DNA of 24,206 bases from a virus. Below the pieces are notes generated by a model that was not told where the DNA came from, searched no databases, and saw only the letters and a list, made by a program, of their open reading frames with translations. Both the position numbers and the translations under genes were made by a program. Numbering within the stretch: position 1 is the first letter of the stretch; every line of letters begins with the position of its first letter. Positions 1 to 6,341 of this stretch are shown here, piece after piece. Location of the stretch: the IMG/VR virus record IMGVR_UViG_3300042881_001722, positions 1-24,206 of that record; one strand, given 5' to 3'.

Positions 1-315
1 AACACATTAGGGGCTAATTACATACAAGCCACAATCACAAATACACAGGGGTTGTTTATAGCAAACAGAACAACATCTACTGCCGTTAATTTATGGCGTA
101 ATTCAAGCAAGGTGGCTACTGATAGCAAAACAAGTTCGGCAAGACCCGCTGTTAAATTATTTATTGGTGCAAGAAACAATACTGGTGCAGCATCTAATTT
201 TGATAATAAACAACTTGGTTTTGCTTCCATTGGTGACGGCCTAACCGACACCGAAGCAGCTAATCTTTACACCGCAGTACAAGCATACCAAACTACTTTA
301 TCTCGCAACGTATGA
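1..315 (+). CDS. C-terminal end of a phage tail or appendage protein (partial)
   Basis: The frame is open from the first base of the window, so the start lies upstream. The visible 104 residues are rich in Ser, Thr, Asn and Ala and end in a segment (LYTAVQAYQTTLSRNV) of the kind found at the ends of LamG-like or appendage domains of Bacteroidota phage structural proteins. It lies directly upstream of a lysis block, where tail fibre genes often sit. Its TGA overlaps the next ATG (ATGA at 312-315), suggesting translational coupling. The role as a tail or receptor-contact protein is inference from composition and position; the catalytic or binding part of the protein is outside the window. Confidence 0.6.
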   Translation, partial: NTLGANYIQATITNTQGLFIANRTTSTAVNLWRNSSKVATDSKTSSARPAVKLFIGARNNTGAASNFDNKQLGFASIGDGLTDTEAANLYTAVQAYQTTLSRNV

Positions 316-560
316 CCTTAAAAGATTTAACCCCAGAACAATACAGCACCTATGTTGGGCTGTTGACTGAAACTGACAAAGATTTACTCATTGGTCAATG
401 GTACATGGATGACAGCTACTTCAACCCCATTCAAGACAATGACGATAGGTGGGTGATTTCCATTGAAGAAATCAGTCAATGCGTTAACCCTGATTTTTCT
501 TGGGTGCAAAACCTGCCGCTTATTCCATACGTTCCTAAACCTGCACCGCCCTTTCCCTGA
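312..560 (+). CDS. Hypothetical small acidic protein, 82 aa
   Basis: ATG at 312 overlaps the stop of the preceding tail gene by four bases. The protein is acidic and aromatic-rich, with a proline-rich C terminus (PYVPKPAPPFP). It has no signal peptide or membrane segment and I do not recognise a family. Its position between a tail appendage gene and the lysis genes would fit a tail fibre accessory or assembly protein, but nothing in the sequence proves this. Its stop overlaps the next start by one base. Confidence 0.65.
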   Translation: MTLKDLTPEQYSTYVGLLTETDKDLLIGQWYMDDSYFNPIQDNDDRWVISIEEISQCVNPDFSWVQNLPLIPYVPKPAPPFP

Positions 561-718
561 TGAAAAACGAAACTGAAACAATCGTAGGTAGTTGGCTTTT
601 ATGGTTGGCCGGTGCTGCTGCAAAGTTGCTGCCCATTATTCAATTCCTATCTTTCACAGCTGCCCTTGTTTTATCATGCATAGGCATTTACAAGTTTTTC
701 AAGTATGGCAAAAAGTAA
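560..718 (+). CDS. Small single-pass membrane protein, 52 aa
   Basis: ATG at 560 shares one base with the upstream stop (TGA 558-560). The 52-residue product has a short polar N terminus (MKNETETIVG), a long hydrophobic stretch from about residue 11 to 45, and a basic tail (KFFKYGKK). This is typical of a one-pass or hairpin inner-membrane peptide. It lies immediately upstream of the holin candidate, so it could be a second holin or an antiholin. The gene is short, but the tight spacing, start-stop overlap and coherent hydrophobic pattern support it. Confidence 0.6.
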   Translation: MKNETETIVGSWLLWLAGAAAKLLPIIQFLSFTAALVLSCIGIYKFFKYGKK

Positions 719-722
719 GGAG
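717..722 (+). promoter_or_regulatory. Strong Shine-Dalgarno sequence before the holin candidate
   Basis: AAGGAG lies eight bases before the ATG at 731. It is one of few textbook Shine-Dalgarno sites in the window and fixes the start of the holin candidate. Confidence 0.7.
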
Positions 723-730
723 ATAGTAAA

Positions 731-1009
731 ATGGCAACCGAAATCAAAGCGGAAACTGGGCAGACACACGAAGTCAGCCAACAAACACAAGTCAGCAAAA
801 CCATACCGAGGACAAGGAAGATGAAACTTAAAAACTACTTCCAACCAACTCCAAAGCGTTTCCGTGTTTTGGGTGACAGCATTGCCGCTGCATCTTTGTT
901 CGTTGCCGGATTAAACCTTGACCATCCAAAGTTGATGCTGATTTCAGGTGTGTGCGGTGCAGTCGGCAAGTTCGTGACCAATTTCTTTGCGGAGGATGAA
1001 AAGAAGTGA
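731..1009 (+). CDS. Putative holin, 92 aa
   Basis: The start is fixed by an AAGGAG at 717-722. The first 40 residues are polar and basic. Two hydrophobic segments follow, about residues 47-60 (GDSIAAASLFVAGL) and 67-83 (KLMLISGVCGAVGKFV), and the tail is charged (FFAEDEKK). Size, two membrane segments, charged tail and position before a spanin-like gene and the putative endolysin fit a class II holin, which would make inner-membrane lesions at lysis. A second in-frame ATG lies at residue 31 (base 821), just before a basic stretch; two starts of this sort are used by some holins to make an inhibitor form. The function is inferred from topology and neighbours. Confidence 0.55.
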   Translation: MATEIKAETGQTHEVSQQTQVSKTIPRTRKMKLKNYFQPTPKRFRVLGDSIAAASLFVAGLNLDHPKLMLISGVCGAVGKFVTNFFAEDEKK

Positions 1010-1502
1010 TTGGCTTTTTGTGCTTTGTACTGTACTTGGTATTGTGCTTGTCTTTGGGCATTGCCCGACACAACAAAAACCACAGGCAGACACAGGACTA
1101 ATTGACTCGCTGAAAGCCGAAATTGACAGCATCAAAAATGAGTATGCTTTGCTGTTGGTTAACCGACCTGAAAAGGTAAAACGCATCCGTGAAATTAGGA
1201 CAAAATATGTCCACGATACACTGACCATTACCCAGCTTCAAAAAGACACGGTTAAACTTGCCGCCCTGATTGATGAAAATCAACTTTGCTGGGAGATTAT
1301 CTCCGATGATAGCGTGGTAATTTACAGCCAAGAACAAGTGATAAAATTACAGGATAGTGCGATTACGCATTTACAGCGCATTACAGCCACTCAAAAAGAA
1401 CAAATGGAACAATGTGCCACAGATAACAATAAAATGCGTAGGAAACGAAATGCGTGGCGAAATATCGCAATCTTATCATCATTATTATTCATAGCCAAAT
1501 GA
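996..1502 (+). CDS. Spanin-like membrane-anchored coiled-coil protein, 168 aa
   Basis: I place the start at ATG 996, overlapping the end of the holin candidate; an in-frame TTG at 987 is possible. The protein has a basic N terminus and a hydrophobic segment at about residues 6-21 (LFVLCTVLGIVLVFG) followed by Cys. A long charged region rich in Glu, Lys, Gln and Ile follows, predicted to be coiled coil, and the C-terminal stretch is hydrophobic (about residues 155-166, IAILSSLLFI). In Gram-negative hosts such proteins, next to holin and endolysin, often serve as i-spanins or Rz-like proteins spanning the periplasm. The C-terminal hydrophobic segment is atypical of Rz and might instead insert into a membrane. 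The stop overlaps the next ATG. Confidence 0.5.
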   Translation: MKRSDWLFVLCTVLGIVLVFGHCPTQQKPQADTGLIDSLKAEIDSIKNEYALLLVNRPEKVKRIREIRTKYVHDTLTITQLQKDTVKLAALIDENQLCWEIISDDSVVIYSQEQVIKLQDSAITHLQRITATQKEQMEQCATDNNKMRRKRNAWRNIAILSSLLFIAK

Positions 1503-2128
1503 AAGCACTGCAAGAACTACTGAACAAAAACGGGGCAAATTTAAAAGCGGATGGGGTTATCGGCCCGAAATCCACCGAAGCATTGGCCAACTACATAGCC
1601 AACGAGCTGAAAAAACGCAAATGGTTGCCGCAATATCACGGCATTGTATGGCTGCGCACTGATGATAAGCTGACAAATAAGTTCGATGACTTCTGCGTGG
1701 TGTATAAATACGGCCAAATTGTGTATGTTTGCCCTGCTTCTACCACAGCTGGTGACTTCTATGTGTACAATCCTCTCACCGTTGGTGGGATAAATGGTAC
1801 TGCGGTAGCCGCTGAACAGCAGATTGTCGGTTCACACCGCTTTGTAACGGGTGCAAAATGGTCAAATTTGTGGCTTGGTGCGCCTTATTTTCAGCAGATT
1901 TTGCCCATTACCATCTACCGGGATGGTACAAAAGACAGGCAAATTGACCAAAAGGTGACGCAGTTCGGGTTGTTTGGCATCAACTTCCACCGTGCCGGGC
2001 TTGGTGACTGGGTGAATAAGTGGTCAGCAGGGTGTCAGGTTGTACCGGATAAGCATTGGTTTGAGATTGTGAAGCGATTTAATCAGGGGCAGACCATTGA
2101 CTTTACCCTATTTTGCACATTCGGATAA
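1499..2128 (+). CDS. Putative endolysin: peptidoglycan-binding segment plus L,D-transpeptidase (YkuD)-like domain, 209 aa
   Basis: ATG 1499 overlaps the upstream stop (ATGA) and places a peptidoglycan-binding-type segment at the very N terminus (residues 4-30, LKADGVIGPKSTEAL). The rest resembles the L,D-transpeptidase/YkuD fold: His164 (INFHRAG) and a SxGC motif with Ser176, Gly178 and Cys179 (WSAGCQVV), matching the His and catalytic Cys of that family. In a lysis block such a protein would cut or rearrange peptidoglycan crosslinks in the periplasm. No signal peptide is seen, so export would depend on the holin. Whether it hydrolyses or transpeptidates cannot be told from sequence. A GTG 45 bases upstream is a less likely start because it lies deep in the upstream gene. 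Confidence 0.7.
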   Translation: MKALQELLNKNGANLKADGVIGPKSTEALANYIANELKKRKWLPQYHGIVWLRTDDKLTNKFDDFCVVYKYGQIVYVCPASTTAGDFYVYNPLTVGGINGTAVAAEQQIVGSHRFVTGAKWSNLWLGAPYFQQILPITIYRDGTKDRQIDQKVTQFGLFGINFHRAGLGDWVNKWSAGCQVVPDKHWFEIVKRFNQGQTIDFTLFCTFG

Positions 2129-2180
2129 GCAAAATTTGCGAAAATTGCTTATTCCATTGAGCAAAATTACTCAATGCTTT
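2129..2180. terminator. Convergent intergenic hairpins, possible bidirectional terminator
   Basis: Between the putative endolysin (plus strand) and the minus-strand operon lie two inverted repeats. One is imperfect (AAGCAA at 2128-2133 with TTGCTT at 2145-2150). The other is a perfect 7-bp stem, CATTGAG at 2155-2161 with CTCAATG at 2170-2176, around an 8-base loop. Neither has a clear T tract, so the terminator call rests mainly on location between converging genes. Confidence 0.45.
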
Positions 2181-2189
2181 GCGTAAAAA

Positions 2190-2453
2190 CTATCGGTGGA
2201 CATCCACCAAGTTAATCAAATGCTCTATTGAAAACTTGACAATATATGTCAACTCACCGCACACGATAATGGTCAACGGCTTTTTTGGTGTGCTGCGATT
2301 GTCAGGCATCATGCAATCAATTTTGTACAAACATACCGGAAATGTCGGCTCTTGGTACAAATCAACTTCGGAAGGTGCAATCCCCATTTCATAAAGGGCA
2401 TCTTCCATTTCATCTCCTGCGATTACTTCCAAACATAACGGAGTGTGAAACAT
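2190..2453 (-). CDS. Hypothetical protein, 87 aa, last gene of the minus-strand cluster
   Basis: The ATG (bases 2453-2451) overlaps the stop of the phosphoesterase gene by one base (TAATG), which chooses this start over a longer frame that would run back into that gene. The first half is acidic (EVIAGDEMEDALYEMG) and the second half alternates hydrophobic and basic residues (KPLTIIVCGELTYIVKF). No family is recognised. Coupling to the metallophosphoesterase suggests a shared function. Confidence 0.55.
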   Translation of the reverse strand: MFHTPLCLEVIAGDEMEDALYEMGIAPSEVDLYQEPTFPVCLYKIDCMMPDNRSTPKKPLTIIVCGELTYIVKFSIEHLINLVDVHR

Positions 2454-3460
2454 TAGTATACTCTCCCTTCTATAATGCGGTAATTTTCTACGTGGAAATT
2501 TCGATTTGGCAGCACGGTCACGATAGCACCCCCATGATTTTGTTTGATGTAGCCGTAGGGGTTGTATTCGGGTGTAAGTGTACAATGACATCCAGTTGAG
2601 AAACAAACAATCTCATCGCCTTTCAGGTTGTTTTCGTGGTGGCTGGATGTTTGGTGGTGGTGTCCGATAAGCAGCGAACTTTTCGCCCTCATAAATGCAC
2701 CCCTTGCCGGGTTAACGGGAGCCATGATTGACTTTTGAAATTCGTGACCATGCAGGATGTCCAACTTCCCTGCCTTTATTCTTTCCCGAAACACCACTTT
2801 GATGTCGTACTTTTTCAAGTGCAGTTGTTCTTCAAGGGTGATACCATCCAAATCTTCAATGGCACGGGCATTGCTTAACAAATAGTGGCGCATCCTTTCT
2901 TCGTGGTTACCGAACTTGTACCAAATCGGAATGGTTGGAAATTCCTCACGTAGCAACTGGAAGAAACTGCGTGTCATTATCAATTCCTCACGGATGCTTG
3001 GCCGTTTGGTTTCCTGCAAAAATCTGCTCACCATGTACATATCAATAATGTCACCATTCAGCACAATCCCGGTAATGCCTTTTTCTTTTCCATATTCAAG
3101 TGATGCTTGGATTGCAAGTGGGTCATGCTCCGGAAAGTGAATGTCGGACATGACAAGGTACTTTCCTGATGGCAGCACCACATCCTTTCGGACTGGCAAT
3201 TTGGTGTAAAGGCCAAACTTTTTCAGGCCTTCTTCGATGGTAGATTTACCGGGCATATTTTCGCTGTGTTTTTTTGCGTACGAATTACTACCCATTGAAC
3301 CTGTGGCTGCTCTTATTTGCTTTCGTACCGCATCCACGTTCGGCCATACTCCGGGGTTTTGTTCGTAAATTAACTTGGCGAGTGTTTGTTTTGGGAGCAT
3401 CAGCTGCCCATCCATCATGTGTTGCTGCATGATAGATTTGACGATTTCAATTTTAGTCAT
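2453..3460 (-). CDS. Calcineurin-like metallophosphoesterase, 335 aa
   Basis: The full set of metallophosphoesterase motifs is present in order: D-x-H (SDIHFPEHD, from residue 105), GDxxD (GDIID, 136-140), GNHE (GNHEER, 174-179), the histidine motif HGHEF (237-241) and GHxH (GHHH, 266-269). These residues bind two metal ions and hydrolyse phosphate esters. The first ~90 residues are a basic, helical region that may bind nucleic acid or place the enzyme on DNA. In phages such enzymes may process DNA ends or cyclic nucleotides; the substrate cannot be read from this sequence. The gene is the first of a two-gene unit preceded by a hairpin and the CTACTTTTATA motif at 3466-3476. Confidence 0.9.
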   Translation of the reverse strand: MTKIEIVKSIMQQHMMDGQLMLPKQTLAKLIYEQNPGVWPNVDAVRKQIRAATGSMGSNSYAKKHSENMPGKSTIEEGLKKFGLYTKLPVRKDVVLPSGKYLVMSDIHFPEHDPLAIQASLEYGKEKGITGIVLNGDIIDMYMVSRFLQETKRPSIREELIMTRSFFQLLREEFPTIPIWYKFGNHEERMRHYLLSNARAIEDLDGITLEEQLHLKKYDIKVVFRERIKAGKLDILHGHEFQKSIMAPVNPARGAFMRAKSSLLIGHHHQTSSHHENNLKGDEIVCFSTGCHCTLTPEYNPYGYIKQNHGGAIVTVLPNRNFHVENYRIIEGRVY

Positions 3461-3465
3461 CTATC

Positions 3466-3536
3466 TATAAAAGTAGTTAGCCCCTGCGATTGCTAACATA
3501 CACCAAAAAGTCGATGAATGCTAACAAGGCAGGGGC
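3466..3536 (-). promoter_or_regulatory. Hairpin plus CTACTTTTATA motif upstream of the phosphoesterase gene
   Basis: The gap of about 100 bases holds GCCCCTGC (3480-3487) facing GCAGGGGC (3529-3536), and GTTAGC (3476-3481) complementary to two GCTAAC copies (3492-3497 and 3520-3525). Different hairpins could therefore form in turn. On the minus strand the structure is followed by CTACTTTTATA (3466-3476), five bases before the ATG. It may be a terminator for the genes upstream, a promoter, or both; the same motif precedes three other genes in the window. Confidence 0.5.
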
Positions 3537-3563
3537 AATATACAACATTAAACCAAATACCAT

Positions 3564-3746
3564 CTAATTTGTCAGGGCTGTGCCGTTTAATTCATCCTGC
3601 CACACCCTTATTTTGAACCACTCATCTACGCTGGGGATGTCATCAGGCATTTGGGTGTAATCGTAGGGATGTGCTTCTGTGGCTTCATCCTCGCATGGTG
3701 GCAGCCATTGTTCTATTGACTTGGGGGTTTCTCTTTTATTCAGCAT
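3564..3746 (-). CDS. Hypothetical small acidic protein, 60 aa
   Basis: I choose the ATG at 3746 because AGGAG lies seven bases upstream, inside the end of the preceding gene, which it overlaps by 11 bases. The protein is acidic, with a Trp-, Pro- and Asp-rich middle (EAHPYDYTQMPDDIPSVDEW). No domain is recognised. It is the last gene of the recombination cluster before the hairpin at 3480-3536. Confidence 0.6.
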   Translation of the reverse strand: MLNKRETPKSIEQWLPPCEDEATEAHPYDYTQMPDDIPSVDEWFKIRVWQDELNGTALTN

Positions 3747-4140
3747 GACCAATCTCCTTTAATGCAATGGTGTCACTTCCTGCCACATACACAGCAGGTT
3801 GAATTATATCCCCATCATCGGTAACCGGCAACACCCCTTTTTCTTCGGACTTGTATGCCCACTTTGCCATATCTTCAACGCTTGCAAGTTGGTTTTTTGC
3901 AACAACCCATTCATCCAAATGGTCAAACTTCCACCGACCTGCACCAGAACGACACTGGATTTCAAAGCCCATGTGCTGAAATGTCTTGCCATACATCTGT
4001 GCTTCGTTTATGGCCTGTGATTGTATCTGCTCCTTTGCCGCTTTGATTTGCTTTTCAATGCGGGTGAGGTGGCAGAACGCATCCAAAGCGGATGCGTTGC
4101 CTTCCTCAACTTCAAATAATAAATTCACGATGTCCATCAT
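3736..4140 (-). CDS. Hypothetical recombination-cluster protein, 134 aa
   Basis: ATG at 4140 overlaps the stop of the Rad52-family gene by four bases. The N-terminal half (residues 1-50) is helical and likely coiled coil (EKQIKAAKEQIQSQAINEAQ). The middle (FQHMGFEIQCRSGAGRWKFDHLDEW) looks like a short beta region. Proteins of this general shape accompany single-strand annealing proteins in many phages, and some of them protect DNA ends or inhibit host nucleases. That role is inference from position only. Confidence 0.6.
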   Translation of the reverse strand: MMDIVNLLFEVEEGNASALDAFCHLTRIEKQIKAAKEQIQSQAINEAQMYGKTFQHMGFEIQCRSGAGRWKFDHLDEWVVAKNQLASVEDMAKWAYKSEEKGVLPVTDDGDIIQPAVYVAGSDTIALKEIGHAE

Positions 4141-4598
4141 GGCTTCAATATTATTACTTCCTTGAAGTTACCGAGATTAACCCACTCCACCAGCTTGGTC
4201 AGTTTGTCTTGCGCCCAGTCAGGGATGTACTTGTCGCTGCACTCAATGAATACCTTGGGGTAATCGTACAGGCATCGGCCCAAACCGAACTGAACGGCAG
4301 CCCTTTTCATTGCATCCGATATTCCACCCTTTTCAGGTTCGATATTTGTCTTGGATGCACCATCTTCCCGGTAGATTGTTTGACCATCTACGTTCACAGT
4401 AAGGCGGCAAATAAAGCCATTGCCTATCTCCCTGAACTCCGATGTCCAATTTGTCGGCCCGAAAGCAGCGTCAAAGCGTTGCATTACGCATCTGTTGTTA
4501 ATGTACGGCACGACAATCATTTTGCCTGTGCTGGTGACTGATTGCACCCGCCATTCAATCTCGTTTGGCTGAATAGGTGCGGTTAGTGTTTCATTCAT
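4137..4598 (-). CDS. Rad52/Rad22-family single-strand annealing protein, 153 aa
   Basis: The N-terminal segment (IEWRVQS, then RFDAAFGPTNW) and the signature at residues 91-114, including GGISDAMKRAAVQFGLG and the following R-x-L-Y-D-Y-P, match the Rad52/22 family core. It anneals complementary single-stranded DNA during phage recombination and replication, probably with the SSB encoded upstream at 5498-5833. At 153 residues it is little more than the annealing core. A weak Shine-Dalgarno (AAGGAC) precedes the ATG. I see no exonuclease partner within the cluster. The assignment is firm on the conserved segment. Confidence 0.85.
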   Translation of the reverse strand: MNETLTAPIQPNEIEWRVQSVTSTGKMIVVPYINNRCVMQRFDAAFGPTNWTSEFREIGNGFICRLTVNVDGQTIYREDGASKTNIEPEKGGISDAMKRAAVQFGLGRCLYDYPKVFIECSDKYIPDWAQDKLTKLVEWVNLGNFKEVIILKP

Positions 4599-4639
4599 TG
4601 TCCTTGGAATATTAAAGTGTTTGTCTTGATTTTGCCTTG

Positions 4640-4864
4640 TTATTTTAAATTGTCCGTGTGGATTGTACCAAAAATCCTGATTAAGGTTGGCAGAATTTCA
4701 GCAGGGATGCTGACGCATTTGCGGCCTTCGGCTGTCGGGCTGAACTCCTGAAATAAATAAACGGTGTCGCTGTCATCTTCCCAGTCAATGCGGTAAATAA
4801 CATCATCGTGTTCGAATTTGGCAGAGTAGCTGCCTGTGTGTGTGACTTTTATTTGTGTTTCCAT
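4640..4864 (-). CDS. Hypothetical protein, 74 aa, transcribed from its own promoter
   Basis: The ATG lies four bases after a TATATTTG box, so its mRNA should start at or next to the start codon. The product has alternating beta-type residues (QIKVTHTGSYSAKFEHDDVIYRIDW) and a helical end. No known domain is recognised. It heads the transcription unit that continues into the Rad52-family gene (41-base gap). Confidence 0.65.
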   Translation of the reverse strand: METQIKVTHTGSYSAKFEHDDVIYRIDWEDDSDTVYLFQEFSPTAEGRKCVSIPAEILPTLIRIFGTIHTDNLK

Positions 4865-4868
4865 GATG

Positions 4869-4899
4869 CAAATATAGTATAGATTTTTATATTTTCAAA
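4869..4899 (-). promoter_or_regulatory. Bacteroidota-type promoter (TTTG-N19-TATATTTG)
   Basis: On the minus strand TTTG (4899-4896), 19 bases, then TATATTTG (4876-4869), four bases, then ATG 4864. This is a perfect match to the -33/-7 consensus of Bacteroidota primary sigma promoters. The predicted transcription start is at or beside the ATG. Confidence 0.85.
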
Positions 4900-5069
4900 C
4901 TTTCTGCAATTTTTTTTATCAGGTCATCCGAAATCGGTTCAGCGTTAAATCCTTTCTTCCGATATTTTTTCAGGGTTTTTTCAAGTTCGTCATCAGGCAC
5001 TGGCTCAAAGGACATCATTTGGTCTTTCCAATACACAACCGTTTTATATCCCCTTGTTTCAGTTGACAT
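4887..5069 (-). CDS. Hypothetical small charged protein, 60 aa
   Basis: Overlaps the upstream gene by 11 bases. The protein is rich in Lys, Glu and Asp with amphipathic helices (DDELEKTLKKYRKKG and DDLIKKIAESLKI). No membrane segment, signal or known domain. The end of the gene contains the -33 box of the next promoter (4896-4899). Confidence 0.6.
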   Translation of the reverse strand: MSTETRGYKTVVYWKDQMMSFEPVPDDELEKTLKKYRKKGFNAEPISDDLIKKIAESLKI

Positions 5070-5253
5070 TCACAATCTCAAAGGCCGTGTCAATTACCTG
5101 TTGCTCTTTTTTGCTCTTGTATTTGCTGGGATTGTTCAGGGCCTTAATCACGGTGGCATAACTTGCCACACCTTTACAGGCATCAACAACCTGCATCTTC
5201 ATCCCTTTACGTGCGTGGATTAAAAAGTGTATACGTTTTTCTTCGTGTGTCAT
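5059..5253 (-). CDS. Small HTH-like protein, possible phage regulator, 64 aa
   Basis: ATG at 5253 overlaps the previous stop (ATGA). Residues 20-58 (MQVVDACKGVASYATVIKAL, then NNPSKYKSKKEQQVIDTAFEI) resemble a helix-turn-helix with a recognition-helix-like SYATVIKAL followed by a helical end, as in small Cro or LacI-type N-terminal DNA-binding modules. DNA binding is inference from pattern. As a member of the early operon it could control the early promoters. Confidence 0.5.
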   Translation of the reverse strand: MTHEEKRIHFLIHARKGMKMQVVDACKGVASYATVIKALNNPSKYKSKKEQQVIDTAFEIVNVN

Positions 5254-5498
5254 TTCGTTGCGATTTTTAATAAAATTAGATATCCGATAAGGTCATTGAG
5301 TGTGTCTTCATCAGGTGCTTCCATCCCGGTTGTTTTGATGCGGCTCAACTTGTCATCAATGCGGACAAGCAACTGCTCTGTTGTGGATGCCTTGCTGAAA
5401 ACCCGCACCGGTTCTAGTGCGGAGTTTCCATACTTAGCATTTTTTGCGATAAGCATGTTGCAAATGTCATCGCAAGTTTCAATTATTTGCATTCTCAT
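5250..5498 (-). CDS. MazG/DUF1599-like all-helical protein, 82 aa
   Basis: The layout KNAKYGNSALEP, then EQLLVRIDDKLSRI, then DEDTLNDLIGYLILLKI follows the pattern of DUF1599 and related all-alpha NTP pyrophosphohydrolases: a KxxDYG-like turn, a helix with LxR/KxDDKLxR and a final DxxxDLIGY helix. In phages such proteins are thought to trim nucleotide pools or relate to DNA modification. It is shorter than cellular MazG, so it would work as a dimer or tetramer. The start overlaps the SSB stop by one base. The family assignment is moderate. Confidence 0.6.
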   Translation of the reverse strand: MRMQIIETCDDICNMLIAKNAKYGNSALEPVRVFSKASTTEQLLVRIDDKLSRIKTTGMEAPDEDTLNDLIGYLILLKIATK

Positions 5499-5833
5499 CA
5501 GAAGGGCAGGTCATTTTGTTCATTTTCCATTTGGGCAGCATAGTCATTTTTGAAGTTTTCCATGATGCCGCCCTTGTCAGCTTTGAAAAGATTTTCTTTG
5601 CTTACATTTTTGTTAGTTACATTATTGTAACTTTTCGCACCCCCCACATAGGTTGCAGGTTTCTTGGCTTCCCGTTCTTCTTTGGTTTGCGACAGGGCAA
5701 TGTAATGGGTTTCTCCGAACTTTCCTTCGGCTTTGCGTTCAGCACATACGAGCTTGATGTACTTCTTTCCGTTCTTGGCGGTGGTGATTGCCTCACTGGG
5801 CAGGTCACTTAAACATATATCGAGTATTAACAT
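5498..5833 (-). CDS. ssb: Single-stranded DNA-binding protein with acidic tail, 111 aa
   Basis: The N-terminal ~70 residues alternate beta-strand-type segments (MLILDICLSDLP, KNGKKYIKLVCAERK, ETHYIALSQT) as in a small OB fold. The C terminus is Asn/Asp/Glu-rich and ends in NDLPF, the acidic tip with which SSBs recruit partner proteins. It would coat single-stranded DNA at the phage replication fork and hand it to the Rad52-family protein. The gene has its own promoter, whose -33 box lies inside the end of the DnaA-like gene. The symbol is given by function, not by close sequence match. Confidence 0.7.
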   Translation of the reverse strand: MLILDICLSDLPSEAITTAKNGKKYIKLVCAERKAEGKFGETHYIALSQTKEEREAKKPATYVGGAKSYNNVTNKNVSKENLFKADKGGIMENFKNDYAAQMENEQNDLPF

Positions 5834-5837
5834 GGTG

Positions 5838-5868
5838 CAAATATAGTTATTTAAATCTGTTCTGCAAA
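5838..5868 (-). promoter_or_regulatory. Bacteroidota-type promoter (TTTG-N19-TATATTTG) for the SSB unit
   Basis: TTTG (5868-5865), exactly 19 bases, TATATTTG (5845-5838), then CACC and ATG 5833. Same geometry as the promoter at 4869-4899; it predicts a leaderless mRNA. Confidence 0.85.
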
Positions 5869-6306
5869 GTTTTGATAAGCATTTTTCACCGCTTCCACCT
5901 TCCGGGCAAATGATTTATCAAAAGTCATCAGGTTGTCCACCGTTTCAACGCTGTGTATCATTGTGCTATGGTCACGGCCACCGCATATTTGCCCGATTTT
6001 CTGCAACGATAACGAAGTTTTATGCCGCAAAATCCAAATGAATATCTGCCGCAATTCCAACACCTCACGTTTACGGGCTTTCACCTTGATAAATTCGGGC
6101 TGATAGTACGGAAATACCGACCTGATTGCAAGGTGTGTGGCCTTGATATGCTCATCATCCTTGTCAATGTCCTGTACTTTCAGCACGGTTTCCAATTCCC
6201 TAATGCGGATTTGCTGGTGCCTGATTACTTCTTTCATGCGGTCAATTTCACTTTGACGAAATGTTGTCCGGCTGTTGTGCTGTGGTGCTTTGATTGTTAT
6301 TCTCAT
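5851..6306 (-). CDS. DnaA domain IV (C-terminal DNA-binding) protein, 151 aa
   Basis: Residues 84-119 match the DnaA C-terminal domain: LRQIFIWILRHKTSLSLQKIG followed by the signature GGRDHSTMIHS (109-119), which in DnaA reads the TTATCCACA box. There is no AAA+ ATPase domain; the N-terminal ~50 residues are a predicted coiled coil (MKEVIRHQQIRIRELETVL). The protein could therefore bind DnaA boxes without ATP control, acting as a phage origin-binding protein or as a competitor of host DnaA. It is encoded next to the helicase gene, and a perfect DnaA box lies at 9086-9094. Transcribed from its own promoter just after the helicase gene. Confidence 0.85.
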   Translation of the reverse strand: MRITIKAPQHNSRTTFRQSEIDRMKEVIRHQQIRIRELETVLKVQDIDKDDEHIKATHLAIRSVFPYYQPEFIKVKARKREVLELRQIFIWILRHKTSLSLQKIGQICGGRDHSTMIHSVETVDNLMTFDKSFARKVEAVKNAYQNFAEQI

Positions 6307-6310
6307 GGTG

Positions 6311-6341
6311 CAAATATAGTTTAATTATTTATATTTAGAAA
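6311..6341 (-). promoter_or_regulatory. Bacteroidota-type promoter (TTTC-N19-TATATTTG) for the DnaA-like gene
   Basis: TTTC (6341-6338, one mismatch to TTTG), 19 bases, TATATTTG (6318-6311), CACC, ATG 6306. It overlaps the last codons of the helicase gene. Confidence 0.75.

Noticed and set aside
2190-2606. A 138-codon minus-strand frame beginning inside the phosphoesterase gene
   Set aside because: Its first 51 codons overlap the end of the phosphoesterase in another frame; the start that overlaps that gene's stop by one base (2453) explains the real gene.
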